Shown here: positions 11,901 through 23,835 of the stretch, piece by piece
Layout of the letters: each line of letters starts with the position of its first letter
Numbering within the stretch: the stretch's first letter is position 1
Source: Odontocerum albicorne
Taxonomy: Eukaryota > Arthropoda > Insecta > Trichoptera > Odontoceridae
Assembly: GCA_949825065.1 (NCBI GenBank)
Contig: OX463848.1
Coordinates: 24,336,986 to 24,400,985, forward strand
Length of the DNA: 64,000 bases
Direction: 5' to 3'
The notes under the pieces: model-generated
The model's database searches: none
Seen by the model: only the letters and a program-made list of their open reading frames with translations
Told to the model about the DNA's origin: nothing
Translations under genes and position numbers: made by a program

Positions 11901-14150
11901 CAAAAGAGACGTTTTAATGTGCCAGTTATGATGTTTTGAATTGCTAATGTATGTTAATAACATGACAGAAACAAATTGAAATATGAACACTGAAATATAA
12001 AAATGTGTTTTTCTTCACCCACAACACTTCACTGAAAATTAGCGTAATATTGTTATTTAATTAATTTGTTTTGGTAGAATCTGAAATATACTCAAATTTG
12101 TTTCTACTCATTCTTTTATTGTCGTTTAGAAAACAACTTGATTTTTTGTAATACAAATTTGTGTGATGAAATAACAGAAAATAAAAACTATTGTCATTAT
12201 TTAACTTTTTTGATAAGATAAAGAAAAAATGTAATTTTCTTTTCTATATGCGTAATAATTTAATTTAAGACTTGAAATGTGACTAAAGAAAAATTCGCAT
12301 AATTGTCCCATGAATAATCAAAATAAATTTGAATGACTTGCAAAAATATCTTGTTTTGATTTTTTATTAGAAAATCATTATAAAAAATACATGATTTGTA
12401 TCTAAAAGTCTAAATAAAAGTGCAGTTATTGAAAGTATTGTTTTTAAAGTAATACCTACTTAAATATTTTTAATTTTTAACATAATTAACTGAAAAAAAA
12501 ATCTACTCTATTGATAGTATGATCAGATATTTTTTATGTATATTATTATATACATACTCATATTTTTACGTAATTGGTTGTGAAATTCAATGTCCATTCC
12601 ATTTTTTATAAACTTTTATATTTTAAAACTATGTTTTAAGAAATATAAATGACCCACAGTTTCTTATACTCTTATTCTTAACAATATATGTCGGACTCAC
12701 CTTATGGAACCTAGAGGAAGATCTAAGTATCATATACTATAAAACTAGGTTTTAACGACGTTTTAGATTTGTCACCTTTAAAAAGAGCTCTTTCTAGTTA
12801 GTATTCATGTTATTACCAATAGTGATATGATTTTCAGTCATGTGGGGACTGGAGAAGAATATTTTTTTCCTGGAAAATGTACTCGACCAATATAATGTTG
12901 GTGATATTTTCAAATTAACTATTCTGTCCATGTAATTTATAAAACTAACTACATAAAAATAAATAATTAGATTCTTATTTCATTCGGTTCCTTTACTATT
13001 ATTTAAGTTCTTCAGTTTGGATCCTTCACTATTATTTTAAGTTGAAAAAAAGGAAGGACCATTTTATTTCAATATGTTTGTCATGTTTGATTTAAGCATT
13101 AACAATTTAATTTTATTTTTGATTTACATTTATCACATAAATAAAGTTCCTGCTTTTTTGCTTACAAGTGACAGTATTATTCTGTTGAAATTGAGAAAAT
13201 TGAAGCAAGTGTTAACATACTTAATTGATTGTTTCCTAATAATTTACAGGCATTGCCAGTTTGCAAAATTTAAAAAAATCTGCCACAATAAAGGGGAACT
13301 GAACTTTTTTTCACAGCTTTTTTTATTGTAAAATATGGATTTTGCTAGTAACTTATACCCATTTTGAACTTGTTTTGTATAGAACAAAGTAGTTTTGGTA
13401 TAGAAATGCATGGGAACCAACAAAATAATAAACATATTTAGCTTGTTAAAATTTAGCTCTCGTTATAACATTGTTCATTATTGGTGAGTTTGACTGTAAA
13501 TTGTACATACAAAAAATGTGTCTTTTTTTTAAATGGACTTATAATTTTGATGGATACTAATATAGAACTTAATTTAGCATTTTAAATTCTGAAACTGAGG
13601 GGTCTAGTGAATAGCGTTGTACATTAATTATTTAGTGTCTAAAATAACAAAAGTGTTAATTTATATGAAATAAGTATATAGTATCTTACATATCTATTTA
13701 TTTTATGACAATAATAAATGCACATCACTTAGCCACGTACTTATACATATATAATAAATAGACAAAAATTTAATAGTGCCATTTTCAATCTTATAAGAAT
13801 AAAAACTTGTGAATTTTATTACTATTTTTTAAGACTAATATTTATTAGAATTCTAAAATCATATTTTTGTTTGGAAAAACAATAATTATACTCTTTTTTA
13901 TGTATAAATTTGATATACATTTTTAAAATTATATTTTGTGCATTTAGTTTGAAATATCAATATATTATAATATATTAATTTGTAACTATGTTTTTTAATT
14001 GAAAATTTATTTAATTAGTTGTTGAAAGATAGTTTTTTATTGAAAATTTTTATATATTCGTATATATTTGTCAAATGCTAAATCAGTTTTCAAATTTCAA
14101 AGTAAGTTTGTGTACTTGTATTTTTATTATAAAAATGGTCTTTTAACCCT
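9000..14150. other. Very AT-rich stretch without recognisable genes
   Basis: About 5 kb of extreme A+T sequence with abundant homopolymers. Short open frames (for example near 10264-10485, 11232-11420 and 13074-13435) are low-complexity and look like chance. Near 12687-12720 the bases CTCACCTTATGGAACCTAGA resemble a segment at about 45820, so at least one old dispersed repeat is present. I see no TIR pair, SINE or exon here. Confidence 0.5.
9670..9785. repeat. Two tandem copies of a 58-bp unit
   Basis: AATCAATGACAGAATATGGC followed by ATATCAGATTGTGTCA begins at 9670 and again at 9728, giving an exact 58-base period with very few differences. It is probably a recent replication-slippage duplication. 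Confidence 0.8.
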
Positions 14151-14590
14151 TTCCCGGTTGTATTATAATTATGCATATACCCAGGGTTTTACCAAATATT
14201 TAACATAAAAAAAAATATCAATGGAATACTAATATTGAAATATCTTCATAAAAATTTAAAGGATATTTCTTATCTTTTGTCGGAGTTCATATACCATTAC
14301 ATCCACACCCATTTTTTGGCGGAATTGTAAAAAATAAACCATTTTTCTGAGTGGCAGTTTTTATTTTTTTTCAATATTTGCAACTTAATAGAATTACTGA
14401 AATCATAATGACTATGTTCATAAATACAATAAAAAAATCCACACACATAGAATTGTATATATTGTGTTTTATTAACTAAAAGATTAGTCATCCGTCAAGT
14501 GCGCTATTTTGATACAAATATTTTCTAAACATTCGATAAAAATGCACAATGAATGCTATTAAATACACCGATGTGTCATCTTTCTATCCT

Positions 14591-14880
14591 TTAAAACATT
14601 GACTGATGAATTATTTATTATAGTCACGGTGGTGTTAAATATTTCCCCATATTTATGATTCTTAAAAAAGAGTGGTATAATTCTTAAAAAACTGTGAGAT
14701 CAGGTATAATTCATCGTCATATACCCTTACAAACCTTATCAGTACCGTAAGGCAGTTTTGGGCTTCATTGGTTTTTAATTCAACCAAAGAAATTCGAAAT
14801 AGAATGGCAATGATCGTTTTAAGCACCCAGCAACAGTTTATATGAACACCTAAAGGTGTTTTCAGCACTGAACGTGTTAA
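14591..14880. mobile_element. TTAA-flanked MITE, copy 1 (group M1)
   Basis: It begins TTAAAACATTGACTGATGAA and ends TTCAGCACTGAACGTGTTAA, an inverted pair matching TTAACACGTTCAGTGCTGAA with a few changes. The interior shares GTATAATTCATCGTCATATA, CCCTTACAAACCTTATCAGT and other blocks with the copy at 15711. TTAA at both ends points to a piggyBac-type element. There is no coding capacity. Confidence 0.7.
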
Positions 14881-15710
14881 ATGACATACATAAATTAAAG
14901 TATTTGAAAAGCCTTAGTATGAAAATGAATTGGTGTATATTGATGAATATTTACTAGATTTGTATCAAATTTTTGGGCACTTATGGTAAAGATTGGATGC
15001 TTTGAGAAAGAAAGAGTTAAAATAAAACATTTTTGCTAATAATTTGGGATGATGAAGTCAACAAAATATACTTTTATCAAAATGTTTTTTTAAAACAATA
15101 TTTTCATAGTGTTAGTTTTTTTTGACTCTTGAATTAGTTTTTTTAATACTTAGATTATATAAGTAAAAGAATATTTAACAGGCCTAGCCTCATGGATTTT
15201 AATTTAATAGAAAATATTAATTTTTAAATATTTAGTTGAAAGAAATATGTTGACAATTTGTATTATGTGAGTAAGATTTGAATTCAGACACCAACCATTA
15301 CAGAGTGCTGAGAGTCTATATATATATATAGACATTTTATAGTATTGAAAAAATGTACAGCAATAAAACGGTTAATACTCCAAAGTAAATAACTCTTACT
15401 GGATTAATTATTTTACAATTTAAAAAATTCATAAGGGAACTTTTTAAAATATCCATGATGAGGACAGACTCTAAATTAAGAAATTTTAAGGTAAGAATGT
15501 TAAGTATTTTGGTCAGTCTGATTTTAGGTCTAAAATTATATTTATGGTAAAACTACTTTCCAGTTATTTAAAGAATGATTAATCTGACTAAATTTGAATT
15601 TTTCTGAACACTTAAATCATCTGCACCCTTTTCCTAGTCAATTTGGCAACATATTTTGGTCTTATGCATGTGTAGAGTATAAGCAGTGATGCCACTCTGT
15701 TTAACAAATT

Positions 15711-15925
15711 CACTGCTGAATCGGTTCTTTCTAAATCACGCCATTACTACAAAAATCCTTATATATAAACTTCTTAAAAATAGTAAAAAGGTGAGAGTAG
15801 GTATACTTCATTGATATATGCCCTTACAAACCCTATCAGTACACTGAGATTACTTGCTTTTAATTCCATAGTACGGTGATGGGCGTTTTGAACACCTTAA
15901 GGCATTTTCAGCACCGAACATGTCA
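15711..15925. mobile_element. TTAA-flanked MITE, copy 2 (group M1)
   Basis: It begins TTAACAAATTCACTGCTGAA and ends TTTTCAGCACCGAACATGTC, with the last TTAA mutated to TCAA. Interior blocks GAGAGTAGGTATACTTCATT and CCCTTACAAACCCTATCAGT are shared with copy 1. A piggyBac-type element starts only 23 bases downstream. Confidence 0.7.
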
Positions 15926-15947
15926 AATCACTAGTGAAAGCCTTTTT

Positions 15948-16969
15948 TTTAACACATTTTTTGCGGGAAACGATAAAACTCGTTCTATCCCGTTTTATAG
16001 TACAGAGCGGGAGACGAGTTTACTCGTTTTAGTTTGCCAAGTGGTGGTATGCGGGAAACTTGTAAACACGGTCGCCAAATGGGGTGGGAACTGCGCGTTA
16101 TCTATTGTAAGGGGTACCTAACGCATCTACCTGTTGATACAATGAGGTTGGGTGATAACAACACAAAAGGCAAAATAAAAATAAACGCGGTTATGTTTAC
16201 AAAAAAATATGTTTCAATGATAACAAATCGGGATCTTGTTTTAGCATTGTTGATCGTTTCTCTAGTGACTCCAGTGTACTGCTTTCGTTCGGAAGTCTTA
16301 GTATCGTGTTTCTGAGTTCATTCTGCTTTTACGAAGTATTTTATTTTGTTTTGTAAATACCTAACTATCGTGGTGTATTTGTTCAAAAACTTTTTTTACT
16401 TCGCCACTTTTTACTGCCACTGTTTTTTTTTGTGATAAACTATTTTTTAAAGTTAATTTTATTGTCCCTGAACATGAATCAGGATGCAAACGAGAGTGAT
16501 GATGAATTGTTTGCTGACAATTTATCTAATTATTCCTGCCAAAGCGACATAGAAGATTTTTCCGATTCCGAGGATGACGATGATAGTGAAGAAGATATTA
16601 TTCCTCTGCCATCAACTTTTTCCCGAAGACGAATTTATAAGATTCTTATAAAATCTATTGAAAATTTCGTAATTATATTGTAATTTTATGTCAATAAAAT
16701 AATTTTGATGGTGAAAGAGTATTTTTTTCTATGTTTACCTAGAATGTAGTAATTTTGTGTGAGTAAAAAATAGAGCAACCCATATTTTGCATAATAAAGA
16801 TATAGATAGTTCTATTCTTAGTAAGATACAAAAAGTTTTTCGAAAAAATACTAATTAGTTTGAGAGATATGGTTTTTTTACGAAAGTCTAATTTTTGCGC
16901 AAGAAAGTCTAAAAGTACCCGCATTGCGTCATCACTTGTCGCGAAAAGTACCCGATTACAATGTGTTAA
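15948..16969 (+). mobile_element. piggyBac-type element, internally deleted
   Basis: The 1,022-bp block is bounded by TTAA at 15948-15951 and 16966-16969, with inverted ends CACATTTTTTGCGGG and CCCGATTACAATGTG. TTAA target duplication and CAC...GTG ends are characteristic of piggyBac. Inside is a plus-strand leader, a short acidic open frame typical of the transposase N-terminus, and an AATAAA at about 16694. The DDD catalytic domain is absent, so this is a non-autonomous derivative. Confidence 0.75.
16474..16683 (+). pseudogene. piggyBac-like transposase, N-terminal remnant
   Basis: From the ATG at 16474 the frame encodes MNQDANESDDELFADNLSNY, then an Asp/Glu/Ser-rich run (DIEDFSDSEDDDDSEEDI) and PLPSTFSRRR, about 55 residues. 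The unrelated stretch IYKILIKSIENFVIIL then leads to a stop. Strongly acidic, low-complexity N-termini are usual in piggyBac transposases, which need about 550-600 residues. The abrupt change after the arginines suggests the deletion junction. It cannot be active. An alternative, a small acidic host protein, is less likely because the frame sits inside TTAA-bounded inverted ends. Confidence 0.6.
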
Positions 16970-18030
16970 ATTACTCTGTTTGATTTATTATTTAAATTGT
17001 AACTCAAAGAACATCTTTCTTCAAAAAAGATGAACAATTATGTATAATTTGAAAGAAATATGGGCAAAAAATGTATGTGTAAATTGAAGAGCATACAATA
17101 GAGTTTACGTATTTTGCCCACTTTGGCTTAAAAAAGGCGCGAATACTTCATTATTAAGATTACTGAAAAATAAGATTTCGAGTTACAAGGTTTTCAAGTG
17201 TTAAATGTAATAATAAATAATTGACTATTTAGTTAAAAATGTTTAAACTATCCATTTTATATGAAAATCAGATTAATGATATTTTGCAGCTCTTGAATGT
17301 CAAATTTAAACCATCTAAACCTTTTATTTAGGGAATTTCGATGGAAGAAAAATGTCAATAAAAAAATGTTTTATTTTTTATTAAATTCAAACAAAATTGA
17401 CTTTTAGATTTTTAGTGTTGTTTTTATCAACTTTTTGTGTTAGAATTTTCATATTAATATTCCTGTGCTACTATATATTAAAAAACACCACTATTTTTTT
17501 TAATATATTAACGAAATAAATAAGTATAACTTGAAACCAAATTTTACTTGCTATTCCTTTTCGACAATCCGTCCCATATTGCTAAGTATTTTGTGAATTA
17601 ACTTACGATGTTACTCAATTATTGAAGTTTCCAAGAACATTATTTTTTTATAATAACACTTATGTGTTTAATATCTTTCAGAATTAACTCATTTTAAAAT
17701 GCTCTCAGTGCCATATATATTTTTTTAATATATATTTTACAATTCATGTCGCCTTTTCAAGTCAAATATATTTTTGAACATATGCAGTGAAACTTTTTTA
17801 CAATTTTCAATGCCTTAGCAAAAACTTTAAAAATGTTGAACTGACAAAATTTTTGTCAAATCAAAGAGACTTGATTTTTTAAATATATGTATTATTTTCA
17901 TAGTTGCAATAAAAGTTATTGTTGTTTTTAAGACTTAAAAGAAACTATGTATTTTTTATCGTTGAAATAATTTGCATTATTTGATATAATTTTCTCTCAC
18001 CTATACTACAATTTATACACCTCATCCCTT
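16970..18030. other. AT-rich stretch without recognisable features
   Basis: I find no open frame, TIR pair, SINE or tandem array that I can support. A short GC-containing segment near 17130 (AAAGGCGCGAATACTTC) stands alone. Confidence 0.4.
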
Positions 18031-18310
18031 TAAAAATCTTCAGGTTTTAGAGCAAAAAACTCATTAAAGGTTTTTTTGACTTCTTTCACGGAGTGGAAAT
18101 TTCTATCCTTAAGGTAATTTTGCTGGGATCGGAACAAATTTTCATTAGGGTAATATGGGAATGTAAAATTTTCCATTTCAGGTCAATCATTTTTTGTGTA
18201 AGGAATGCTACATGGGGTCGGGCATTATTGTGGTGAAAAAGAATGCCCTTTATGTTTAGTAAATGCAATAACTTTTCAATCAATGCCTGATTTTAATTGT
18301 CTAATTGTGG
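18030..18310 (-). mobile_element. Mariner fragment, second catalytic Asp replaced by Asn
   Basis: On the minus strand KGILFHHNNARPHVAFLTQK is the second catalytic block, with Asn in place of Asp (HNN for HDN). It is followed by MIDLKWKIL and, in another frame, QQNYLKDRNFHSVKEVKK and EFFALKPEDF. The segment that should hold PSDYHLF is degraded (NENLF), so the third Asp is lost too. No TIR is found. It is an old internal fragment from a lineage different from the other mariners here. Confidence 0.7.
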
Positions 18311-19640
18311 ATAGCACTTATTGTCTTGTTCGATTTTAAAAGTTCATAATATACATATTTATGCATATTTCCTTTGGGGGTAGAAAGAGATATTGTGTGA
18401 AATGGCAATAACCTTCACATCAACCCAATATATATCAACACTGCCATCTATGGAGTGTTCAAAAATAGTACAATATCAACAGGCGTAACATATCATTAAC
18501 GCTCTGTGTATGAAGTCATTTATTGTGTGAGTTTCAAGTTGTGAGTTTCAAGTTGTATGTGGATCCATCGAAATCCACTGAAAATTAAAGATCTAAAATT
18601 TTACCTTATTACAACTAAAATATTTTATCACAAAAAATAAAATACAATAGTAAGAATTGTGTTAGTGTAAGAGTTGATTGGTTTTAAAATGGGTTCCACT
18701 ATGTATGTCATTTCTGTTCCAGTTTATTTTTCTTATGTCAATTGTAAATATCAATATTGGTAGGCAAAAATTATTGCAAATTTGGGTATTTTTAGTAAAA
18801 TTGGAAAATGAATTACGATATGAACATACTTTGAAATTTTCAAGATTGAGTAACAATCTATATTTCGATTTAGTGCAGTAGTTTGACTAAATAATATTCC
18901 ACGATTCAAGATGGTACGATTTTGCTGTGTTCCTATACAACCTGATGGTTATGTAATTTTGATCAATAGGGATATACTCGTATCTTTGTGTCTTATACTT
19001 GTTTTAGAACTGAATATTTGTGAAAAATCTGTCCTATCTTTCTGGCTAATAAATATTGTACATTATTCATGATTTTTTTGTTTTAATTTTTTAACCTTAA
19101 TTGTTATTATCTTTTGTTGCAATATAAAAAATATATATATTAGTGTCATGAGTTTAACCTTTTCAAGAGTTCGTAAATTTACCCAAGTTATACCATATAT
19201 GTGTGAGTGAGTTATTTTGACCATTGGTTTTTTGTTTTTTTTTTTGCATTAATATCAATATAAAGTATGTCATTTCATTTAGAAAAATTATTGTTTTAAG
19301 AAATAAAAATAATTTTTGTGTAAAAAAACGTTAGGGGTCAGCAACCATGGTAATTTGGAAACACCATTTGGCAGATCTATAGTTGAAAATCTCAATGTTG
19401 AAATTAATTAATACAGTAAATGTTTGAAATTAACTAATGCAGTAAACTTTTTTACTGCTTTTTCTTAATGTTCATTATACATGTTTTATTGTGAACTCAC
19501 TATTAATGTACAATAAAACTTTTTTTAACCTAATATTTTGTCTTCATGCGATACTTTTCGATAGAAGGATTTATGTGTAGGATAATATCGTATTTTTTGC
19601 TGATAAATTTGGGTTTTTTTGCTGATAAACAAAAAATTGT
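18311..19640. other. AT-rich stretch without recognisable features
   Basis: A short direct repeat GTGAGTTTCAAGTTGT occurs twice near 18528-18557. Overlapping sense and antisense open frames at 18662-18881 are low-complexity. I see no gene or bounded element. Confidence 0.4.
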
Positions 19641-19849
19641 TAGTTCACTTGCAGGTGTATGGGTGCAGAGCATGTTCTTTGAGTTCTAGAACTTGGAAAG
19701 AAGTAAATATTGATCTTGTGACAATATGGTGTAGCGATCAGCAGATTTGTAGACCAATAACTTTTTATTGTATTTTTAACATATAGTTGAAAAAAATATA
19801 AACTTTTCAAATGCATGCGTGTGTGCATGTTATATGTATGTATGTTATA

Positions 19850-20024
19850 TACGATATATAGTAATCTGGTTCTGACTCTGCTTACATACACCATTTGGGA
19901 GGAAGAACATACAATTCCTTTTGCCAAGAGTTTACAACACACTCTGAAAGAAAGTGGAGATTTTTATGTCATACCTTCAAATTTTAAACAATATATCTCT
20001 TTACAAGGAGAGAGTGAGAAGTGA
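19850..20024 (+). other. Possible coding fragment of unknown family
   Basis: The plus strand reads IWEEEHTIPFAKSLQHTLKE, then SGDFYVIPSNFKQYISLQGE and a stop at 20022-20024. The residue mix looks more protein-like than neighbouring chance frames. A splice acceptor could precede it (TGCTTACATACACCATTTGG lacks a good AG). It is followed by a 3' segment shared with the CR1-like LINE at 30.8 kb, so it may be LINE-derived. I do not recognise the family. Confidence 0.25.
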
Positions 20025-20159
20025 GGAGCTTTTGATGAGTGAATGACTGATGTGATTTTAGAGCATGTGATGAGTTGTTGGACATGATTTTGAAGTGGTT
20101 AGAATTATGAATGTGATAACATTAGTTTTAAGGATGTGAATGCAGAGTATGAATTTTTC

Positions 20160-20290
20160 AGCTAGCTAGTCGGTTTGCGGACCGGTGCCGGTACACTACA
20201 AACACACCACACTACATCTAAATCTGAATGTGTTACTATGACATATCAGAAGATCTACAAAGGTGTTCTTGTATGTAGTTCATCTTAAAA
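20160..20290 (+). mobile_element. LINE 3' UTR fragment, related to 30.8 kb
   Basis: ACATATCAGAAGATCTACAA and the preceding ACTACATCTAAATCTGAATG match the segment after the CR1-like C-terminus at 30774-30830. Only the 3' end is retained here. Confidence 0.55.
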
Positions 20291-20299
20291 CTTGTTTAA

Positions 20300-20400
20300 A
20301 CGCCTTTGTGGTTGATTGGAAAAGATTGCCACATGGAAGAAACCCACTAAGTTGTTAATATACAATACAATGAAAATGTAATACAATACAATGCACATAA
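20300..20400 (+). mobile_element. SINE family A tail fragment
   Basis: TTGTGGTTGATTGGAAAAGA, then TTGCCACATGGAAGAAACCC and an AATACAATGAAAATGTAATA end match the family tail. It ends in an AATACAATACAATG run. Confidence 0.6.
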
Positions 20401-20419
20401 AATCAATCCAATACGTTCC

Positions 20420-20880
20420 AATGTTGTTTTCCATTCCGCTTTATTTATTTAAACAGTCTAATAACCTTTTTTATTCTAAATATTACAAAAAAAAACAACC
20501 AGTGAAAAATAAACATTGATATTTAAGCAGTATTATACAATAGAAAATAACAGTATAAGACAAACACAACGTAATAACACAACAAATCTATATCATTTAC
20601 TTAATTCATCCCGGCAAGAACCTTCACTTGCAAGTAGTCAAATACATATGAAAAGCCGTACATCATCCATATTGATTGCCCAATCTGTGCAATTTTGCAA
20701 TGCAGGAGTTATACAAATAATTAGTTGCAACTACAACTTATTCCCTACATATTCCGTACATATCCATCCATTTCCAGCCACTGTCATACAATTATCTTTT
20801 AACCGGGCTCATTTTCGTTCTAGGTTTTTCCTTCTGTCTAGAGTGTCCATATCGCTATGTAGTAGTTATATTATTCATCC
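20420..20880 (-). repeat. Dispersed repeat pair with 58.87-59.2 kb
   Basis: A TTTATTTATTT segment, AGCAGTATTATACAATAGAA, AATTCATCCCGGCAAGAACC and GATTGCCCAATCTGTGC occur in the same order and spacing as at 58870-59200. The family is not identified. The T-rich start in this orientation suggests a retroelement 3' end on the minus strand. Confidence 0.65.
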
Positions 20881-21014
20881 CAAGACGACAAATAAAGGAA
20901 TAAGTAAATGAATCCAAATTTTACTACAGACACCTTTATGTACCACAATAAGCGGTCATTGATACCGGAAGAAACAACAAGAAGAAATTTAATATTGTTT
21001 ATCAAACCAATAAT

Positions 21015-21164
21015 CGAGGTGCATGGCCATGGGGTAATACACTGGACTTCCATGCGGAAGGTCGTCGGTTCAAACCCCGCGCTGTGCTACGCCCCTCGAA
21101 TGACACAGGCATTTTTTAATCTAGTATTCGAGGGTATAAGGATACCTATGACTTCGGTCATATA
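21015..21164 (+). mobile_element. SINE family B, best copy
   Basis: CGAGGTGCATGGCCATGGGG supplies the A-box region and GTCGGTTCAAACCCCGC the B-box region, about 35 bases apart as in a tRNA-derived promoter. CGCCCCTCGAATGACACAGG and a GGGTATAAGGATACCTATGA tail follow. Confidence 0.8.
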
Positions 21165-21504
21165 CAGGGTGCCCAAAACCTCAACATCAAGCCGGTATTG
21201 AAGAAAAGACCAGCTTATGACGGTTCAGAGTTAAAAAAAAATCTTGCAAAGCCTTATACTTTGCGAGTTATAGGCATTTCTTTGAAAATTGTGAAAGTAG
21301 CTACCCTGCGCTAAATGTTTATATGCTGTGATAAATTGCCATATTTTATGATTTTAATGGTTGTATCGCTATCCTAGATAACCCTGCTATTAGTCGGAGT
21401 CCGATATAAAACCAAAAAAAAACCTGCAGTTTCGAAAAAAAAATTGTTTTTGTCCGATCATAAAAATTAATATTTTTTTAACATATTGTTCATCATTTAA
21501 CATA

Positions 21505-22422
21505 CTACCTTGATCAAAAAGTTTTAGGACTTTATTCATAAAATCGAAAATACAAGTTTATTCATCAAAATCGATATGGTCCCCTTCAAAGTACTCCCCA
21601 TCGACTGCAACGCACTTACGCCAGCGCTTGATACAATCCTCAAAACACCGCTGGTACTCAATTTTCGATATGTCTATCAGAGCCGTCTTCGATTTTTTCA
21701 TGACATCCTCTCGGGTGCTGTAACGCGTTCCGCGAAGCGGTTTTTAAAGTCGGTTGAACAGGAAAAAGTCGCAGAGAGCCAGATCAGGTGAATTCAAAGG
21801 CTGCTGGATAGTAGTCGTGTTGTTTTTGGTCAAAAACTCATGGAAATCATGTCTTTTGTGATTTCAACGCGGTCCTTTTTTTGCATGAAATTGAGGTCTT
21901 TCGGCACCAGTTTTGCAGTGACACGTCTGAGGCCCAAATCACTAACCAAAATGTCTTGAGCGGATCCATAAGCGATGTTCAAGTCCTCTGCCAGCTCTCT
22001 GATGGTCAATTTGCGGTTTTCGGCCAACATTTCTTTGATTTTATCAATGTTTTCATCGGTTTTCGACTGCCACTGCGTTTGTCATCCTCGACCAACTCAC
22101 GACCACTTCTGAAGCGTTCGTGCCACCAAATAACACTTTTCCAACATTTCCAAGGTCTGCGGACCGTTAAATCCGTTTTTCACATAAAATTTAATGCAAA
22201 CTCGTTGATGCCATTTTCAAACTTGTAAAAAATCGAAAACACGCACAAAGGTAGATGTATTCAGTACAGCGTAACTTTTACAAATGTCAAGCTATGACGT
22301 TGAAATTTAGAGGGAAGTGTCAATGATAGATGTGGTAACCTAACAAAAACAAAAAAGAATACCAATCGGGTGACTGACAGCGGTACAAGGTGGCCGGTCC
22401 TAAAACTTTTTGATCAAGGTAG
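21505..22422 (-). mobile_element. Mariner with complete ends, internally deleted (918 bp)
   Basis: The ends CTACCTTGATCAAAAAGTTT and its reverse complement are perfect over at least 25 bases, each flanked by TA (21503-21504 and 22423-22424). The minus strand carries the N-terminal HTH region (RKLTIRELAEDLNIAYGSAQ, about 21960-22025) and the C-terminus after the third catalytic residue (RCFEDCIKRW... and VDGEYFEGDHIDF near 21560-21640). The first two Asp blocks are absent, and LFDQKQHDYYPAAFEFT*SG bridges the deletion; the third-Asp region is degraded. It is a non-autonomous copy that transposase could still recognise through its intact ends. Confidence 0.85.
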
Positions 22423-22808
22423 TATCCGCATACAGTTGTCAGCTGTTAACGATGTAGCCCATGATCTGGATTACATTGCAATCACATAAAGGTGACTGCT
22501 AGGCCCCACTTGTGCATATCATATGCGTGCTGCCCATTCCGCATCTAATCCTACTAGATTGTACATCAGCCGACTTAAGGAAAACTCATTGCACTTGAGG
22601 GTTGCTAATAAGATTATATAATAGGGCTCTAGGTTTGTTATATTCAAATCTGATTAGTTCTTGAAAAGCTCTTATGATCATTATTATTTAGAAATCATGC
22701 AAATCGGGTGCAACTTTTAACATTTTTCTTTCTTTCTCATCTATTTTTACTGTCATACAGTCGATGTGCCGCAGCATCTTCATTTAAAGATGAACCAATC
22801 TTCTGTGG

Positions 22809-22901
22809 TTGGCCAATTATTGCTTCAACCAGGTCACAGCGTTGGCCAATTGCTCCAACCAGGTCACAGCGTTGGCCAGTTGCTTCAACCGGGTCACAGC
22901 G
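22809..22901 (+). repeat. Three-copy minisatellite, 30-33 bp unit
   Basis: TTGGCCAATTGCTCCAACCA followed by GGTCACAGCG occurs as units of 33, 30 and 30 bases starting at 22809, 22842 and 22872. Reading frames are preserved, but the surrounding frame (22708-23001) matches nothing I know. Confidence 0.8.
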
Positions 22902-23835
22902 TCCGGTATTAGATTGTGTAGCTCATGCATGCCTCCAGAAAACGTATACAGTAGGCAACTGTGTACGATGTGGTCACAGGAAGGTGGCACTCAGCATTTG
23001 ATCCTATTCAGCTTGCAACGCTCTTTCTGACGTATGGAAAACCCAGGTAACTCCACCGCCGGGTCGCCTTCTACGTCATACTACGCCCAACGGTACCGCC
23101 ATTTTTCGGCGATCAGCTTAGGGTAGAATTTTCTTATCCCGAGGACCTCTTCACACACACTTCCGTCGTCTGACCTAAGGACTGATACATCAAACTACTC
23201 TTATTTCGCTTGAAGAAGGTTTCGGGATAGGAGGTAGAAACACGCGTTGTGAGGATTTATGTAATTAGTAAAAAAAAACCAAGTAATGTATTGTTAGATA
23301 TAGAAATGATAATTGTTTTTTTACTACATTAGGTTAATTTTTTCGTTTCGAATTAATATACGAGTATATCACACTCAGATTAAAATCAATTTACTTTACG
23401 CGTTTTTCTAGTCATGAAATTTTTCCTGCAATCAATTAATCGCGTTAAGTAAGGGATACCTGTACTATGCAAAACCTATTATTAAACAAATAAAACATAT
23501 TTTGGGTTTACTAGAAATGTTGAATAAGCATACTTAAATCCTTCTTCTCTTGGGTGGCTCCCTCAATGCTGAGGATTATGATCAAATGTTCCTCCACGAC
23601 CATTCTGCAGTGTAAGCGATTCCTTACTTTGTGCCGAGCCTCCTGGAAAGTAAACCCTCGTACTTCCTTTACCCTCATCTGATGGACACCTTGACCTCTG
23701 CATATTCTGCCATTTATCATATAAGTACACTTCCAGTCAGAATCGATCTCATGGTGTCCCGAGTATCTTATGAATCTTCTTCGATACAACAAAGAGAGAC
23801 GTGTTTCTCTTTAAAGTTCGTCAATGACGACATCC
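22902..23835. other. Less AT-rich unassigned stretch
   Basis: GC is higher than the flanks around 22930-23200 and 23520-23830. A 93-codon minus-strand frame at 23511-23792 (with SDWKCTYMINGRICRGQG near its middle) is of unknown kind and has no family match or splice signals I trust. It could be an eroded retroelement. Confidence 0.3.

Noticed and set aside
21015..21085. tRNA gene at the family B head
   Set aside because: Three copies share the same downstream tail, and the 5' and 3' ends do not form an acceptor stem; it is a SINE.
23511..23792. 93-codon minus-strand frame as a gene
   Set aside because: There is no family match, conserved motif or splice evidence; described only as an unassigned stretch.
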